Below the pieces are notes generated by a model. The model had not been told where the DNA came from, ran no database searches, and was given only the letters and a program-made list of their open reading frames with translations. Shown here piece after piece: positions 37,742 through 46,016 of a stretch of 64,000 nt of DNA. The stretch spans positions 1-64,000 of the forward strand of contig NZ_JAGGQG010000009.1 in the NCBI RefSeq assembly GCF_018613415.1. Reading direction: 5' to 3'. The stretch comes from Bacillus sp. ISL-18 (GTDB taxonomy: Bacteria; Bacillota; Bacilli; Bacillales; Cytobacillaceae). Both the position numbers and the translations under genes were made by a program. Each line of letters opens with the position of its first letter. Position 1 is the first letter of the stretch.

Positions 37742-37757
37742 AAATTGAATTTATAAG

Positions 37758-37793
37758 GAAAGACCGTTCTAACGTTGTAGAGCGGTCTTTTTG
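37758..37793 (+). terminator. Terminator after the propeller pseudogene
   Basis: AAAGACCG-TTCT and AGAGCGGTCTTT stem followed by TTGG. Confidence 0.75.
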
Positions 37794-38091
37794 GACAAGT
37801 TGTTCTAAAAGGGCAGATTCAAATTTGCAATGAGTTGTTTAACAATTCAACTGTTGAACTTAAACTATAGAGTGCTTGAGTTTAAGAAGGATTGCTGCGG
37901 CGATTCTTTTTTAGTCAGTAAAGAAAGGTTATACATGAAGAGAATAAGTATTAATATTTGTTAAGGTGGTGTTTTGATGCTTCAACATGAATATGGATGG
38001 GTTCGACAAACGGAAAATATAATAAATTTAATGTATAACTATTTTAAGTCTTGTCATTTTGCACTACAATATGTAATGGGGGTGAAAAAGT
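37794..38091 (+). promoter_or_regulatory. blaI upstream region with BlaI-type operator
   Basis: About 300 bases without a confident gene. A 41-codon frame from 37978 (after AAGGTGG) runs into the blaI start, but I see no support for it being real. At 38065..38075 TACA-ATA-TGTA, a BlaI/MecI-type operator, lies just before the GGGGGTGA site of blaI, suggesting autoregulation. Confidence 0.5.
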
Positions 38092-38508
38092 ATGAATATT
38101 AATAACTTCCGTTACGATAAGGTTGGTTTGGATCGCTTTTTTGGACCATTAGAAGCAAAAATTATGGATATTTTGTGGAATGGAAAGGAAAAGAGCATCA
38201 AAGAGGTTCAACAGGTAATCGAAAAAGAAAGAACTATAAATTTTAATACTGTAATGACAGTTATGAACCGACTGGTAGAAAAAAAGATTCTTGAAAAGAG
38301 AGTTGAAGGAAGATCTTCGCTTTATAAACCCATTATGACAAAAATGGAATTTATTGATGAACAGTCAAAGAAAATTACTGAAAACCTGTTAGATGAGTTC
38401 GGTGGTATGGTAGTAAATCACATGCTGGATTCATTGGAAGATGTTGATCAAAACTTACTTGATAAACTAGAACAAAAGCTTAACCAATTAAAAAAGGGAA
38501 GTAAGTAA
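38092..38508 (+). CDS. BlaI/MecI/CopY-family transcriptional repressor
   Basis: 138 residues. The N-terminal winged helix contains LEAKIMDILWNGKEKSIKEVQ and FNTVMTVMNRLVEKKILEKR, the BlaI/MecI pattern; the C-terminal third is the dimerisation and cleavage region. Such repressors are inactivated by proteolysis triggered by a membrane M56 sensor, encoded two bases downstream here. Operators of matching symmetry occur before this gene and between lspA and doxX, so its regulon probably includes those genes. No beta-lactamase gene is nearby. Confidence 0.9.
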   Translation: MNINNFRYDKVGLDRFFGPLEAKIMDILWNGKEKSIKEVQQVIEKERTINFNTVMTVMNRLVEKKILEKRVEGRSSLYKPIMTKMEFIDEQSKKITENLLDEFGGMVVNHMLDSLEDVDQNLLDKLEQKLNQLKKGSK

Positions 38509-38510
38509 CG

Positions 38511-39359
38511 ATGTGGAGAAATAAATCGTTTTTTGTCTTAAGTGCAGGACTCTGTTGTGGTGTTGCTTTATTTGTACAGATGGGATTATATCTGGCCAAT
38601 GTCTTTTTTGGTCCATCTTTTTATGATAATATATTTCAATTTTGTGTTAGGATCTTTAAGCAGGGTACAGTTGAATATTTCGGTGTTTTATTCCTTGTTA
38701 ATACCTATGTCATCTACACAATATTAGTCTTTTTAAATAAAATCAGACAGCAAGTGAAAAACACAAACAGATTAAAGAAAAAACTTTTCCTTCTTACTGA
38801 TTGGGAACATACAAAGGAAGTAAATCAAAGGTATAAGAGGAGAAAAAAGGACATCGTTATCATTAAAAGTAATGAACTGATCGCTATCACTTTTGGGCTG
38901 TTAAATCCAACTATCCTTCTATCTACTGCATTATTAGAGATGTTAGACGGAGTGGAACTAGAGGCTGTTATACAGCATGAAACTGCCCACCAAAAGTTTT
39001 ATCATACCTTAAAAATTTTTCTATTAAAGACAATCTCAGAAGTAATGTGGTATATTCCACTTACCAAATGGGCGTATAAAAATTACAAAATTATGATTGA
39101 ATTAGTTGCAGATGAGTATGCTATTAAGCTGATGGGGACTGAAATGGGCTTAAGCGGTGCTCTGCTAAAGCTGATCAAGACTCACTTAGGAATGAAAACT
39201 CAAATTCTGCTTGTTCCATTTGCTGATGGAACGATTGATTACAGGATTAAGCATTTGATTGAACCATATTATGCAATACCTTTTAAGATACAAACAAAAT
39301 CGGTTATTATTTCAATTAATGTCATGATTTTTTTGTTCGTTTTAATGATTATTGTTTAA
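38511..39359 (+). CDS. M56-family membrane metallopeptidase, BlaR1-like sensor without penicillin-binding domain
   Basis: 282 residues with membrane segments near 7-30, 50-75, about 170-195 and 262-281. The zinc site HETAHQKFYH (HExxH, about residue 157) with LVADEYAIKLM downstream, supplying the third ligand Glu, is that of M56 peptidases. There is no C-terminal sensor domain as in BlaR1/MecR1, so the signal must be sensed otherwise. Adjacent to and co-directional with the BlaI-like gene, which is its probable target. Confidence 0.88.
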   Translation: MWRNKSFFVLSAGLCCGVALFVQMGLYLANVFFGPSFYDNIFQFCVRIFKQGTVEYFGVLFLVNTYVIYTILVFLNKIRQQVKNTNRLKKKLFLLTDWEHTKEVNQRYKRRKKDIVIIKSNELIAITFGLLNPTILLSTALLEMLDGVELEAVIQHETAHQKFYHTLKIFLLKTISEVMWYIPLTKWAYKNYKIMIELVADEYAIKLMGTEMGLSGALLKLIKTHLGMKTQILLVPFADGTIDYRIKHLIEPYYAIPFKIQTKSVIISINVMIFLFVLMIIV

Positions 39360-39383
39360 CATTAGATGAAGGTGAATAAAGAA

Positions 39384-39427
39384 AAGGCGGGAAGTCCAAT
39401 AAAGGATAACCCGCTAAGTTTTTTTAT
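39384..39427 (+). terminator. Terminator of the blaI-M56 operon
   Basis: AGGCGGG pairs with CCCGCT around an AT loop, followed by a run of seven T. It overlaps the lspA stop region. Confidence 0.65.
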
Positions 39428-39875
39428 GTACTCTTCTATTAAATAAATGGTTAAAAATCAAATCAATTAATAAAATAATCATACCATAATGAATGAAATA
39501 ATCTGCGAAGTTTAAGATACCATGGTTTGAATGAAATGATATAAAATCTGTAACCTGATTATATAAAATGCGATCTATCGCATTTCCGATTCCTCCTCCA
39601 ATTATAAGGCTAGTGCCTAAATCAATTAAAAACCTCCTATTATTAACATCGTTACGATATTTAATCAGTATAAAAGCCGTTAAAAAAGCAACAGGCACAA
39701 AGTAACGTCCATACCCTTGAAAAGAACTAAATGCGGCTCCACTATTTTCAATGTGGCTAAGGTTCAAAACACCTTTCCAGACTTCCATAGAACTTCCTAC
39801 TTTTATATGAGTACGAATCCAATATTTTGATAATTGATCAATCAAAATAACAAAAGTAATAAAAATATAGTACAA
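39414..39875 (-). CDS. lspA: Lipoprotein signal peptidase (accessory LspA)
   Basis: 153 residues, four membrane helices. LspA motifs are DQLSKYW (about 12), HIENSGAAFS, GGGIGNAIDR with the first catalytic Asp, and NFADYFIH with the second. It cleaves prolipoproteins after lipid attachment. TTG start with GGAGG 8 bases upstream. Normally lspA sits in the ileS region; this copy lies beside BlaI/M56 genes and has its own promoter overlapping a BlaI-type operator, so it looks like a regulated second copy. I cannot see whether another copy exists elsewhere. Confidence 0.88.
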   Translation of the reverse strand: MYYIFITFVILIDQLSKYWIRTHIKVGSSMEVWKGVLNLSHIENSGAAFSSFQGYGRYFVPVAFLTAFILIKYRNDVNNRRFLIDLGTSLIIGGGIGNAIDRILYNQVTDFISFHSNHGILNFADYFIHYGMIILLIDLIFNHLFNRRVHKKT

Positions 39876-39910
39876 GTTTAGGACCTCCTTCCTGAAAATT
39901 GGTGTTTTAC

Positions 39911-39972
39911 TTGACGGATAAAAACATAGTAACTACAATGTGTAGTGTAATTGATTCATTCATACAAGTCAA
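39911..39972. promoter_or_regulatory. Divergent promoters sharing one BlaI-type operator
   Basis: Plus strand: TTGACG (39911..39916), 17 bases, TACAAT (39934..39939). Minus strand: TTGACT (39972..39967), 17 bases, TACACT (39949..39944), driving lspA. The perfect palindrome ACTACA-ATG-TGTAGT (39932..39946) covers or touches both -10 boxes. Binding would silence both directions at once. Confidence 0.75.
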
Positions 39973-40012
39973 AAACTATTACTTTGAATCAATGCTCTAG
40001 TAAATTAAAATT

Positions 40013-40040
40013 TCTAGAAATCCCATGTCTAGATTTTTTT
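40013..40040 (+). terminator. Weak attenuator-like hairpin in the doxX leader
   Basis: CTAGA and TCTAG separated by nine bases, followed by ATTTTTTT. It lies in the leader between the plus promoter and the second operator; short stem, so uncertain. Confidence 0.35.
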
Positions 40041-40050
40041 ATAAATTTTT

Positions 40051-40073
40051 ACACTACACAACATAGTGTTGTG
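40051..40073 (+). promoter_or_regulatory. Second dyad before doxX (probable BlaI-type operator)
   Basis: CACAACA-TAG-TGTTGTG (40057..40073) is a perfect palindrome, overlapping ACACTA...TAGTGT (40051..40069). It ends a few bases before the AAAGGAG site of doxX. Sequence resembles but is not identical to the other operators. Confidence 0.5.
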
Positions 40074-40093
40074 GTGTTGAAAGGAGAATGATT

Positions 40094-40519
40094 ATGAGAA
40101 ACAGACAGGAAATTGGTTCTTTCCTCTTGAGGGCAGTATTAGGTATTACCTTCTTTGTACACGGCTTATCAAAATTCCAAGGAGGTATTGATAATATTGG
40201 AGTTTGGTTCCATAGTATGGAAATCCCTAGTTTTATGGCATATGTAGTTGCAACCATTGAATTGGTGGGCGGAATTGCGATCATATTAGGACTTGGGACA
40301 AGAATTGTTTCGGCTTTTAATGTGTTAATCATGGCGGGTGCAATTTTAGTTGTAAAACTACCAGCTGGTCTAACCGGTAACGGGAAGATGCCTGGTTATG
40401 AATTGGAACTATCATTAATGATTATAGCCCTTTATCTTGTGTTGAACGGGAGCCGCTTTTTATCAATCGATTCGATTTTAGTAAAGTCTAAAGGGGAATC
40501 TAGAGTTTTACAAAATTAA
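40094..40519 (+). CDS. DoxX-family membrane protein
   Basis: 141 residues, four membrane helices. DoxX features are LLRAVLGITFFVHGLSKFQGG near the N-terminus, and FMAYVVATIELVGGIAIILGLGTR in the middle. DoxX proteins link to thiol and oxidative stress or sulfur oxidation; a paired DsbA-like protein 38 bases downstream supports a thiol-redox role. ATG 40094 chosen because AAAGGAG is 8 bases away; ATG 40088 is too close. Transcribed from the operator-overlapped promoter at 39911. Confidence 0.85.
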   Translation: MRNRQEIGSFLLRAVLGITFFVHGLSKFQGGIDNIGVWFHSMEIPSFMAYVVATIELVGGIAIILGLGTRIVSAFNVLIMAGAILVVKLPAGLTGNGKMPGYELELSLMIIALYLVLNGSRFLSIDSILVKSKGESRVLQN

Positions 40520-40557
40520 GACCTTAACCAACCACTTTCATGAAATGGGGTGAATAC

Positions 40558-41262
40558 ATGGCTACAAAGAAAAAATCAAAATCGAAAAATTCCTCTTCTC
40601 GAATGTTCTTTTTCGGGGTTGTAGGACTAGCTATTATTTGCTTCATTGGAATAATGCTACTTAGTAACATCCAAAAAACAGATGTTTCAAACACTTCGGC
40701 AGCTACATTCGATTATCAGCATCAACCATACTTAGGGCAAAAAAACGCTCCAGTAAAAATGGTAGAGTTTGGTGATTACAAATGCCCAATCTGCAAAAAT
40801 TTTAATGATACAGTATTTCCTGCAATTGATAAAGAGCTTATTCAAACAGGAAAGGTCCAATTCTACTTTATGAACGATCCATTTATTTATACAGACTCAA
40901 CAAGGGCTGCTCTTTTTGCGGAGACGGTATTTCAAGAATTAGGTAATGATGCTTTTTGGAAATTTCATGACCAATTGTACTCAGAACAACCATCAGATTC
41001 TAAATATGAAAAAATTGATCTTTATTCGACAAGCTTTTTAGAAAAGACATTAAGTAAAGTGGTTAGCCAAACAGATAGTGAGAAAGTGGCCAAAGCATTC
41101 AAAATAAAAAAATATCAAAGTACTTTAGATAAAGACACTTCTTATGTTAATCAATTAGGAATTTCAGGGACACCGACATTCTTTGTGAATGGACAACAAT
41201 TTAACGGTAATTCCTATCAGGATCTTATTGATATGGTAAATAAGGCTGCTACTGAGAATTAG
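40558..41262 (+). CDS. DsbA-family thiol-disulfide oxidoreductase (BdbD-like)
   Basis: 234 residues: a Lys/Ser-rich start, one membrane anchor (about 17-38), then an extracytoplasmic DsbA fold with active site EFGDYKCPICKNF (CPIC, about residues 77-80) and a cis-Pro loop GISGTPTFFVNG. Expected to form or isomerise disulfides outside the cell. ATG 40558 has GGGGTGA upstream; an ATG at 40540 lacks a site. In operon with DoxX. A BdbC-type membrane partner is not adjacent; DoxX may serve as the membrane partner (inference). Confidence 0.88.
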   Translation: MATKKKSKSKNSSSRMFFFGVVGLAIICFIGIMLLSNIQKTDVSNTSAATFDYQHQPYLGQKNAPVKMVEFGDYKCPICKNFNDTVFPAIDKELIQTGKVQFYFMNDPFIYTDSTRAALFAETVFQELGNDAFWKFHDQLYSEQPSDSKYEKIDLYSTSFLEKTLSKVVSQTDSEKVAKAFKIKKYQSTLDKDTSYVNQLGISGTPTFFVNGQQFNGNSYQDLIDMVNKAATEN

Positions 41263-41294
41263 TTTTTCTATAAAACTACATAAAATTAAAACTT

Positions 41295-41323
41295 CACCCC
41301 TTTAGTTCTAAGGGGTTTTTTTA
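41295..41323 (+). terminator. Terminator of doxX-dsbA operon
   Basis: ACCCCTT-TAGTTCT-AAGGGGT followed by TTTTTT. Confidence 0.85.
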
Positions 41324-41469
41324 ATTGGTTTAATTACAAATAAAACAATTCCCGTCCAAAACATATTCAGATTTTTCGATAAATATGCTATTTAATAAAG
41401 TTGTTAAAAAGGAGGGGAATTCAAGAAAAGTAGTTTTGCAGTTAAAAAATAATTAACGGAGAATAAAAT

Positions 41470-41973
41470 ATGACATACTTTTATGATCATAGCTTAAATC
41501 AAAGTGCTTCCTATCTTGATGCAATATATACTGTATTGGAAAGAGGAATGGCAGCTAAAGAGGTGGTATGCTCGATTACAACAGGATTTCGATCCATTCC
41601 CTCATTAAGAACTAAACCAGGTCTAAATCCATACCATGCATCGGTTGCAGATATTGGTTATGGTTTTGATTCGGTGCAGGGAACCATTAATCGATTACGA
41701 AATGGTGAATCTATTCCCTTTGCATATGAAATGCTGGTTTTTGAACTTGATACATTAAGGGTTAGCGAAAAACAATTAAGTCCAAATTTTGAATTAGTCG
41801 TTAAGGAGGCACCGTCAGAATTTTATTATTTAGTTGAGCAAAGCCGTTATTTGAACTATCAAATTGGTGAAATGATTAGGGATGCCAATAGGTTAGGTCG
41901 AGAGTTATTAGGGGATAAGTGGCATGAAATACATTCCCGAATCCAAAATATTCAAGCAATCCCACGACTTTAA
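41470..41973 (+). CDS. Unknown protein, first of a related pair
   Basis: 167 residues, soluble, no membrane segment. Contains ADIGYGFDSVQGTINRLR (about 56-73), matched in the next gene by SEISYGYAGVRGCIRRAF; both fit a pattern Y-G-aromatic-x-x-V-[QR]-G-x-I-x-R. The remainder is helical and charged. The start ATG has a GGAG site 7 bases upstream. It is separated from the next gene by 14 bases, so the two are co-transcribed. No family recognised; a heteromeric complex is possible. Confidence 0.7.
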   Translation: MTYFYDHSLNQSASYLDAIYTVLERGMAAKEVVCSITTGFRSIPSLRTKPGLNPYHASVADIGYGFDSVQGTINRLRNGESIPFAYEMLVFELDTLRVSEKQLSPNFELVVKEAPSEFYYLVEQSRYLNYQIGEMIRDANRLGRELLGDKWHEIHSRIQNIQAIPRL

Positions 41974-41987
41974 GTGGAGGTGAAAAA

Positions 41988-42497
41988 GTGATCAATAAAC
42001 CATTGGTAATGGATTTGGAAGAGAGGCAACGGTTGTTAGATTGGTGGAATACAATGGAGTCAGCAAAACCAATGGTAAGAAGATTAATGTCATTAATAAC
42101 TGAACTCCGAGTACATCCTGAATCAAGTCGTGCAGATGGAATGGTCCTATTTTACAGAGCTGCATCAGAGATTTCATATGGATATGCAGGAGTAAGAGGG
42201 TGTATTAGAAGAGCATTTACAGATGAATATCGAGAATCACTTCGTATGAATATGGTCATGTGCCATAGTTTCGCGGAAAAATATTCGGTAGATACTAAGG
42301 TTCTTCTGGAACGAGTTGCTCAACAAATTACTGGTCAGAATGCTTTACAACTAATACAAAAGATTCGAGAAACATTAGCTGAAAACGATGAAATGTTAAA
42401 AGAGATCAAAAGGAAAGCTGATGCGTTTTTTGGGAGGGAAACATTCCATTCGATGCAAAATAAAGTGAAGGATTCCATCACATTGCCTAAATTTTAA
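41988..42497 (+). CDS. Unknown protein, second of a related pair
   Basis: 169 residues, helical and charged, with GTG start preceded by GGAGGTGA. The motif ISYGYAGVRGCIRR (about 64-77) parallels the first gene. WWNTMESAKPMVRRLM near the N-terminus and a C-terminal KVKDSITLPKF stretch parallel the IPRL ending of its partner. Same operon. The repeated motif suggests ancient duplication. No function can be given. Confidence 0.7.
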   Translation: MINKPLVMDLEERQRLLDWWNTMESAKPMVRRLMSLITELRVHPESSRADGMVLFYRAASEISYGYAGVRGCIRRAFTDEYRESLRMNMVMCHSFAEKYSVDTKVLLERVAQQITGQNALQLIQKIRETLAENDEMLKEIKRKADAFFGRETFHSMQNKVKDSITLPKF

Positions 42498-42926
42498 GAT
42501 ATTTTAGAGAGACAAATAAAATGATATTGAAAAAATAAATAAGAAAAGTTGCATTCTTTATCATTTTTTATATGTAGCCATAGAATAGGCGTTTAAGGAC
42601 TTGACTTGGAGCCTCTGTGGGTACGATTTTGAAGCTAAGGTTTCATCAGGAAAACGAGCCTATCATACCCACTTCTCCAAGTATAGTTCTATGTTTGTTA
42701 ACATTAAAAACTATAATTACTTACTATTTATATCGCTTTTACAATTATTGCAAAAGCTTCTTTTTTATTAATGTGATAATTTCTGCTGTATTTACAATTA
42801 GGGTTCTTTCTTCCATATATGCATCTTTTTTAAGGGATGTTTTTTTATTGAAGTAAATGGCAGTTTAGCCATAAATGCTATAATTAAATAATCCTAAAAA
42901 ATTTTTATTAAGGAGCCTTTATTGTT
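42498..42926. other. Gene-poor AT-rich gap
   Basis: About 430 bases. A 79-codon frame (42617..42856) is present, but it lacks a ribosome binding site and has a Phe/Tyr/Ile composition typical of translated AT-rich spacer, so I do not call it. AAGGAG at 42911 belongs to the reductase gene that follows. Confidence 0.5.
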
Positions 42927-43922
42927 TTGGAAGCAAAATATATTAATTTCTGCGAATTCGGCAGTCCGAAGGATGTACTAAAAATTGAATATAAAACCAT
43001 TGAACCACCAAAAGATAATGAAGTTCTTGTTCGAATGTTGGTACGACCTATAAATCCTTCTGATTTAATTCCAATTAGAGGGGCGTATTCTCATCGAATT
43101 TCCTTACCTACTGTTCCTGGTTATGAAGGAGTTGGGATTGTAGAGGATGTAGGTCCTTTAGTTTCAAAAAACCTTATTGGTAAACGGGTTTTACCTTTGC
43201 GTGGGGAAGGTACGTGGCAAGAGTTTGTTAAGACATCAGCAGAATTCGCCGTTCCTATACCTGATTCTATTGATGATTTTACGGCATCACAAATGTATAT
43301 CAATCCCGTAACAGCGTGGCTGGTATGTACGGAAGTTTTAAAATTAAGACCAAATGATGTTTTATTAGTTAACGCATGTGGTTCTTCAATTGGGCATATT
43401 TTTGCTCAATTATCAAAAATTTTAGGTTTTCAATTGATTGCGGTGACTAGAAATAATAAGTATACAGAGGAATTACTTCATCTCGGTGCTTCTAATGTGA
43501 TAGATACCTCCATAAGTCGTCTAAATGAAACCGTAATGGAATTAACAAGTGGAAGTGGTGCGGATGCTGCCATTGATTCTGTTGGAGGTTCGGATGGTAA
43601 TGAATTAGCTTTCAGTGTCCGCCCTAATGGAAAGTTTTTATCAATCGGTCTTTTATCAGGGATACAAGTAAATTGGGCAGAAATTGTAAATCAAGCAAAA
43701 GTGAATGCGAATATGTTTCATTTACGGAATTGGAATAAAAATGTCTCAGAAAAAAAATGGCAAGAAACTTTTAATCATTTAATACGGCTAATAGATGGTA
43801 AAAAATTAGGTTTGATGATGGTTGATTCTAAGTATGATTTATCGGATGTCAATAAGGCAATTGACGCTGTTGAATTTTCTAATAAAACAAAAGGGAAAGT
43901 ATTTTTAACAAGTTATTTATAA
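42927..43922 (+). CDS. Zinc-free MDR-family reductase (enoyl-reductase/quinone oxidoreductase type)
   Basis: 331 residues. N-terminal GroES-like domain with NPSDLIPIRGAY and VPGYEGVGIVEDVG; Rossmann part with NACGSSIGHIFAQLSKILG (about 151-169) for NADPH; later SGADAAIDSVGG. The zinc ligands of alcohol dehydrogenases are absent. It resembles the 2-enoyl thioester reductase (ETR/MECR) branch. TTG start with AAGGAG 11 bases upstream, slightly long. Single gene; substrate unknown. Confidence 0.82.
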   Translation: MEAKYINFCEFGSPKDVLKIEYKTIEPPKDNEVLVRMLVRPINPSDLIPIRGAYSHRISLPTVPGYEGVGIVEDVGPLVSKNLIGKRVLPLRGEGTWQEFVKTSAEFAVPIPDSIDDFTASQMYINPVTAWLVCTEVLKLRPNDVLLVNACGSSIGHIFAQLSKILGFQLIAVTRNNKYTEELLHLGASNVIDTSISRLNETVMELTSGSGADAAIDSVGGSDGNELAFSVRPNGKFLSIGLLSGIQVNWAEIVNQAKVNANMFHLRNWNKNVSEKKWQETFNHLIRLIDGKKLGLMMVDSKYDLSDVNKAIDAVEFSNKTKGKVFLTSYL

Positions 43923-44064
43923 AGCTGCTTGATAGGGGAAGAATCGTGCTATTCTGCAAGAGGGTTCCGTGGCTGGCTTAGCTAAATTTGAATTTGAACG
44001 GCATTCTAGTCACTAAAATGGTTTGGTGGCTAGAATGCCGCCACAAAATCATGGAGGAATGAAT

Positions 44065-44979
44065 ATGTCAAAATCAAAACAAAAAATCGTTCCGCATTTA
44101 TGGTATGAAAAGGGGGCAAAAGAAGCTGCCGAGTTTTACGCTTCCATATTCCCGAACTCAAAAATTACGAATGTCACAACCATTCAGGACACACCAGCAG
44201 GCGACTCCGAGATAGTCTCATTTGAGTTGTGGGGGCAGAAGTTTATGTCAATCAGCGCTGGGCCTTATTTCAAAATCAATCCGTCGATCTCTTTCATAGT
44301 TAATTTCGACCCATCGCGAGAAAATGATGCGAGCAAAAAAATAGATGAGGTATGGATCAAATTGTCGGAAGGCGGCACAGCGTTAATGCCGCTTGATAAG
44401 TATCCCTTCAGTGAAAGGTTTGGCTGGATTCAGGATAAGTATGGAGGTCTTCCAGCATAAAATCGGCGAACATGATTGTTCCTTCTTTATCAGGTGCCAT
44501 GCCTTGAGGGTAGCGGGCGATAAGTCCCTGTTTTGCTTTCTTAAATACGGATAAATAAAAATGAATTGCCTCTTCCGCCCTGCCGCATTTTTCGCCGACA
44601 AACAAAAGTGATGGAACTATAGTAGGCCGTACTTCACCTTCTGGATTGGTAAGCATCAATTGCCAGGACAAAGTGGTTTTCCGCAATGGATAGCGCACAT
44701 GAACATAAATTCAATTTTAATGAGGCAATCTCATTCATGGTGTATTGTGACACACAAGAAGAGATTGATTACTACTGGGATAGGCTATCTGCAGTTCCTG
44801 AAGCAGAGCAATGCGGCTGGCTAAAAGATCAGTTCGGTATATCCTGGCAGGTTGTGCCAAGCGAGATGAATGAGATGATGAGCAAGGGTAGACCAGATCA
44901 GCTTGCACGTGTGACGAATGCCTTTCTAAAAATGAAGAAATTTGATCTGGAGAAATTACGGAAAGCATACAAGGGATAA
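44065..44979 (+). pseudogene. Two-domain VOC/PhnB-like gene split by an internal inversion
   Basis: Residues 1-126 read on + from ATG 44065 (PhnB-like VOC domain, [21 protein letters not shown]). The next 76 codons are on the minus strand (PTIVPSLLFVGEKCGRAEEA, start of the second VOC domain). The rest resumes on + from 44673 (WFSAMDSAHEHKFNFNEAIS to RKAYKG, TAA 44979). Turning 44445..44672 around restores one frame of 304 residues with joins KYG-LSWQ and MLED-LWF. VOC proteins of this type are often annotated as 3-demethylubiquinone methyltransferase-like; the real reaction is unknown. Presently non-functional. Confidence 0.88.
44445..44672. other. 228-bp inverted segment inside the VOC gene
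   Basis: Exactly 76 codons lie in reverse orientation. Present junctions: AAGTATGG|AGGTCTTCC and AGGACAAA|GTGGTTTTCC. Restored junctions read in frame on both sides. No inverted repeats bound the segment as in invertase systems; the restored right junction GGAAGACC-TGT-GGTTTTCC is a near-palindrome, a possible breakage point. Confidence 0.88.
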
Positions 44980-45191
44980 TCAGAATGCAGACTATGGATG
45001 ATCTAGGGTAAGATTTCATCCGTTTCTCAAGCTTTCGATAAAAGCAAAAAACATCTCTCCCAAAAAATGATCTTTTAGAGGAAATATTGGTTCACTATGA
45101 AAACTCATATGCATATTGAGGTAAAAGGGGGAGTTTAGTTGAAGAAGGGATATGCAAAGAAGCATATCCCCAAATGATTTAATGACTATTT

Positions 45192-45590
45192 TCAATGAAA
45201 TATACCATATAATAATTTACCAGCCCAAAACGCAAGTAAAATCCAAATTAGAATGAATAGTAGGGCAACAATCCAGTTTTTTGGTTTACCATTTTTTCTA
45301 ATTTCTTCAGCCTTTTCTCTGTTTTCTTCAATAATGTAAGGGGGTATTAATTTTAGTGCCAGTGAAATGCCCAGCGGAACAATAATTAGGTCATCGAGAT
45401 AACCCAATACTGGAATGAAGTCAGGAATCAAATCGATTGGACTAAAAGCATAAGCAACAACACAAATAGCAACCAGTTTAGTGTACCAAGGTACTCTATT
45501 ATCTTTGTATGATAAATAAAGAACAAATAAATTTTGTTTTAGTTTTCTTGTGTAGTTTTTTAATTTTGCTAAAGTATTTTTTTGTTCCAT
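45192..45590 (-). CDS. DUF1232 (YkvA-type) membrane protein
   Basis: 132 residues. The DUF1232 core VPWYTKLVAICVVAYAFSPIDLIPDFIPVLGYLDDLIIVPLG (about 34-75) has the hallmark SPIDLIPDFIP motif. A second hydrophobic segment lies near the C-terminus (about 107-128). ATG start with AGGAGG. Function unknown. Single gene. Confidence 0.88.
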   Translation of the reverse strand: MEQKNTLAKLKNYTRKLKQNLFVLYLSYKDNRVPWYTKLVAICVVAYAFSPIDLIPDFIPVLGYLDDLIIVPLGISLALKLIPPYIIEENREKAEEIRKNGKPKNWIVALLFILIWILLAFWAGKLLYGIFH

Positions 45591-45943
45591 CTAACTCCTC
45601 CTTGTTAGTAATGATTATAAAGTAAAATAGGAGAGAGTTGAAACTTCAAAAGCGTTTTTTTGTCAGCTGTTATTTAGATGGAAAATAGAACAAGAGGGAA
45701 GAGAAGGCACCCGATATGTCTTCTAGAGTTGCTCTTATCTAAACAAAGGGTAGGAGTTTTCATTCAATACTATCCTCATGAATGGTTTTAAAGACAAACA
45801 GACACCAAAATCACCAAAAAATTGTCTTCAAAATCTGCTATAAGGGACATTAAGAGAGGAGTTGTCATCCCAATTATTGATAAAAATTTTGTTTCGTCTC
45901 ACTATCTTAAGTATACTTAGTTATTGAGATAAAACCGCAACTC

Positions 45944-45969
45944 AATTACATAATAATATTATGTAAACT
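45944..45969. repeat. dif-like AT palindrome, copy B
   Basis: TTACATAATAATATTATGTAA is a perfect 21-bp palindrome, continued by ACT. The right arm TTATGTAAACT equals the XerD half of B. subtilis dif as I recall it. About 32 bases, through the following GATGA, resemble the site at 7990..8014. It lies immediately downstream of a XerS-like recombinase gene. Confidence 0.5.
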
Positions 45970-45981
45970 GATGAAATGAAG

Positions 45982-46008
45982 AAAAACTGCCAGTAGGGTG
46001 ACAGTTTT
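45982..46008 (-). terminator. Terminator of the xerS-like gene
   Basis: On the minus strand AAAACTGTC...GGCAGTTTTTC, stem ACTGTC/GGCAGT with T-run, starting just past the stop codon. Confidence 0.75.
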
Positions 46009-46016
46009 ATTGATTG

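Larger units (their letters stand above)
45591..46016. other. Intergenic region holding a dif-like palindrome
   Basis: About 425 bases without a gene between two minus-strand genes. Contents: the palindrome at 45944..45969 and the xerS terminator at 45982..46008. Otherwise AT-rich sequence where I see nothing. Confidence 0.5.

Noticed and set aside
37978..38103. 41-codon frame ahead of blaI
   Set aside because: It has an AAGGTGG site but runs through the BlaI operator into the blaI start; more likely untranslated leader.
42617..42856. 79-codon plus-strand frame
   Set aside because: No ribosome binding site; composition like translated AT-rich spacer; no neighbour support.
44445..44672. Site-specific invertible switch
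   Set aside because: No inverted repeats flank the segment and no invertase gene is adjacent; the XerS-like gene 1.4 kb away does not suffice as evidence. Reported only as an inversion.
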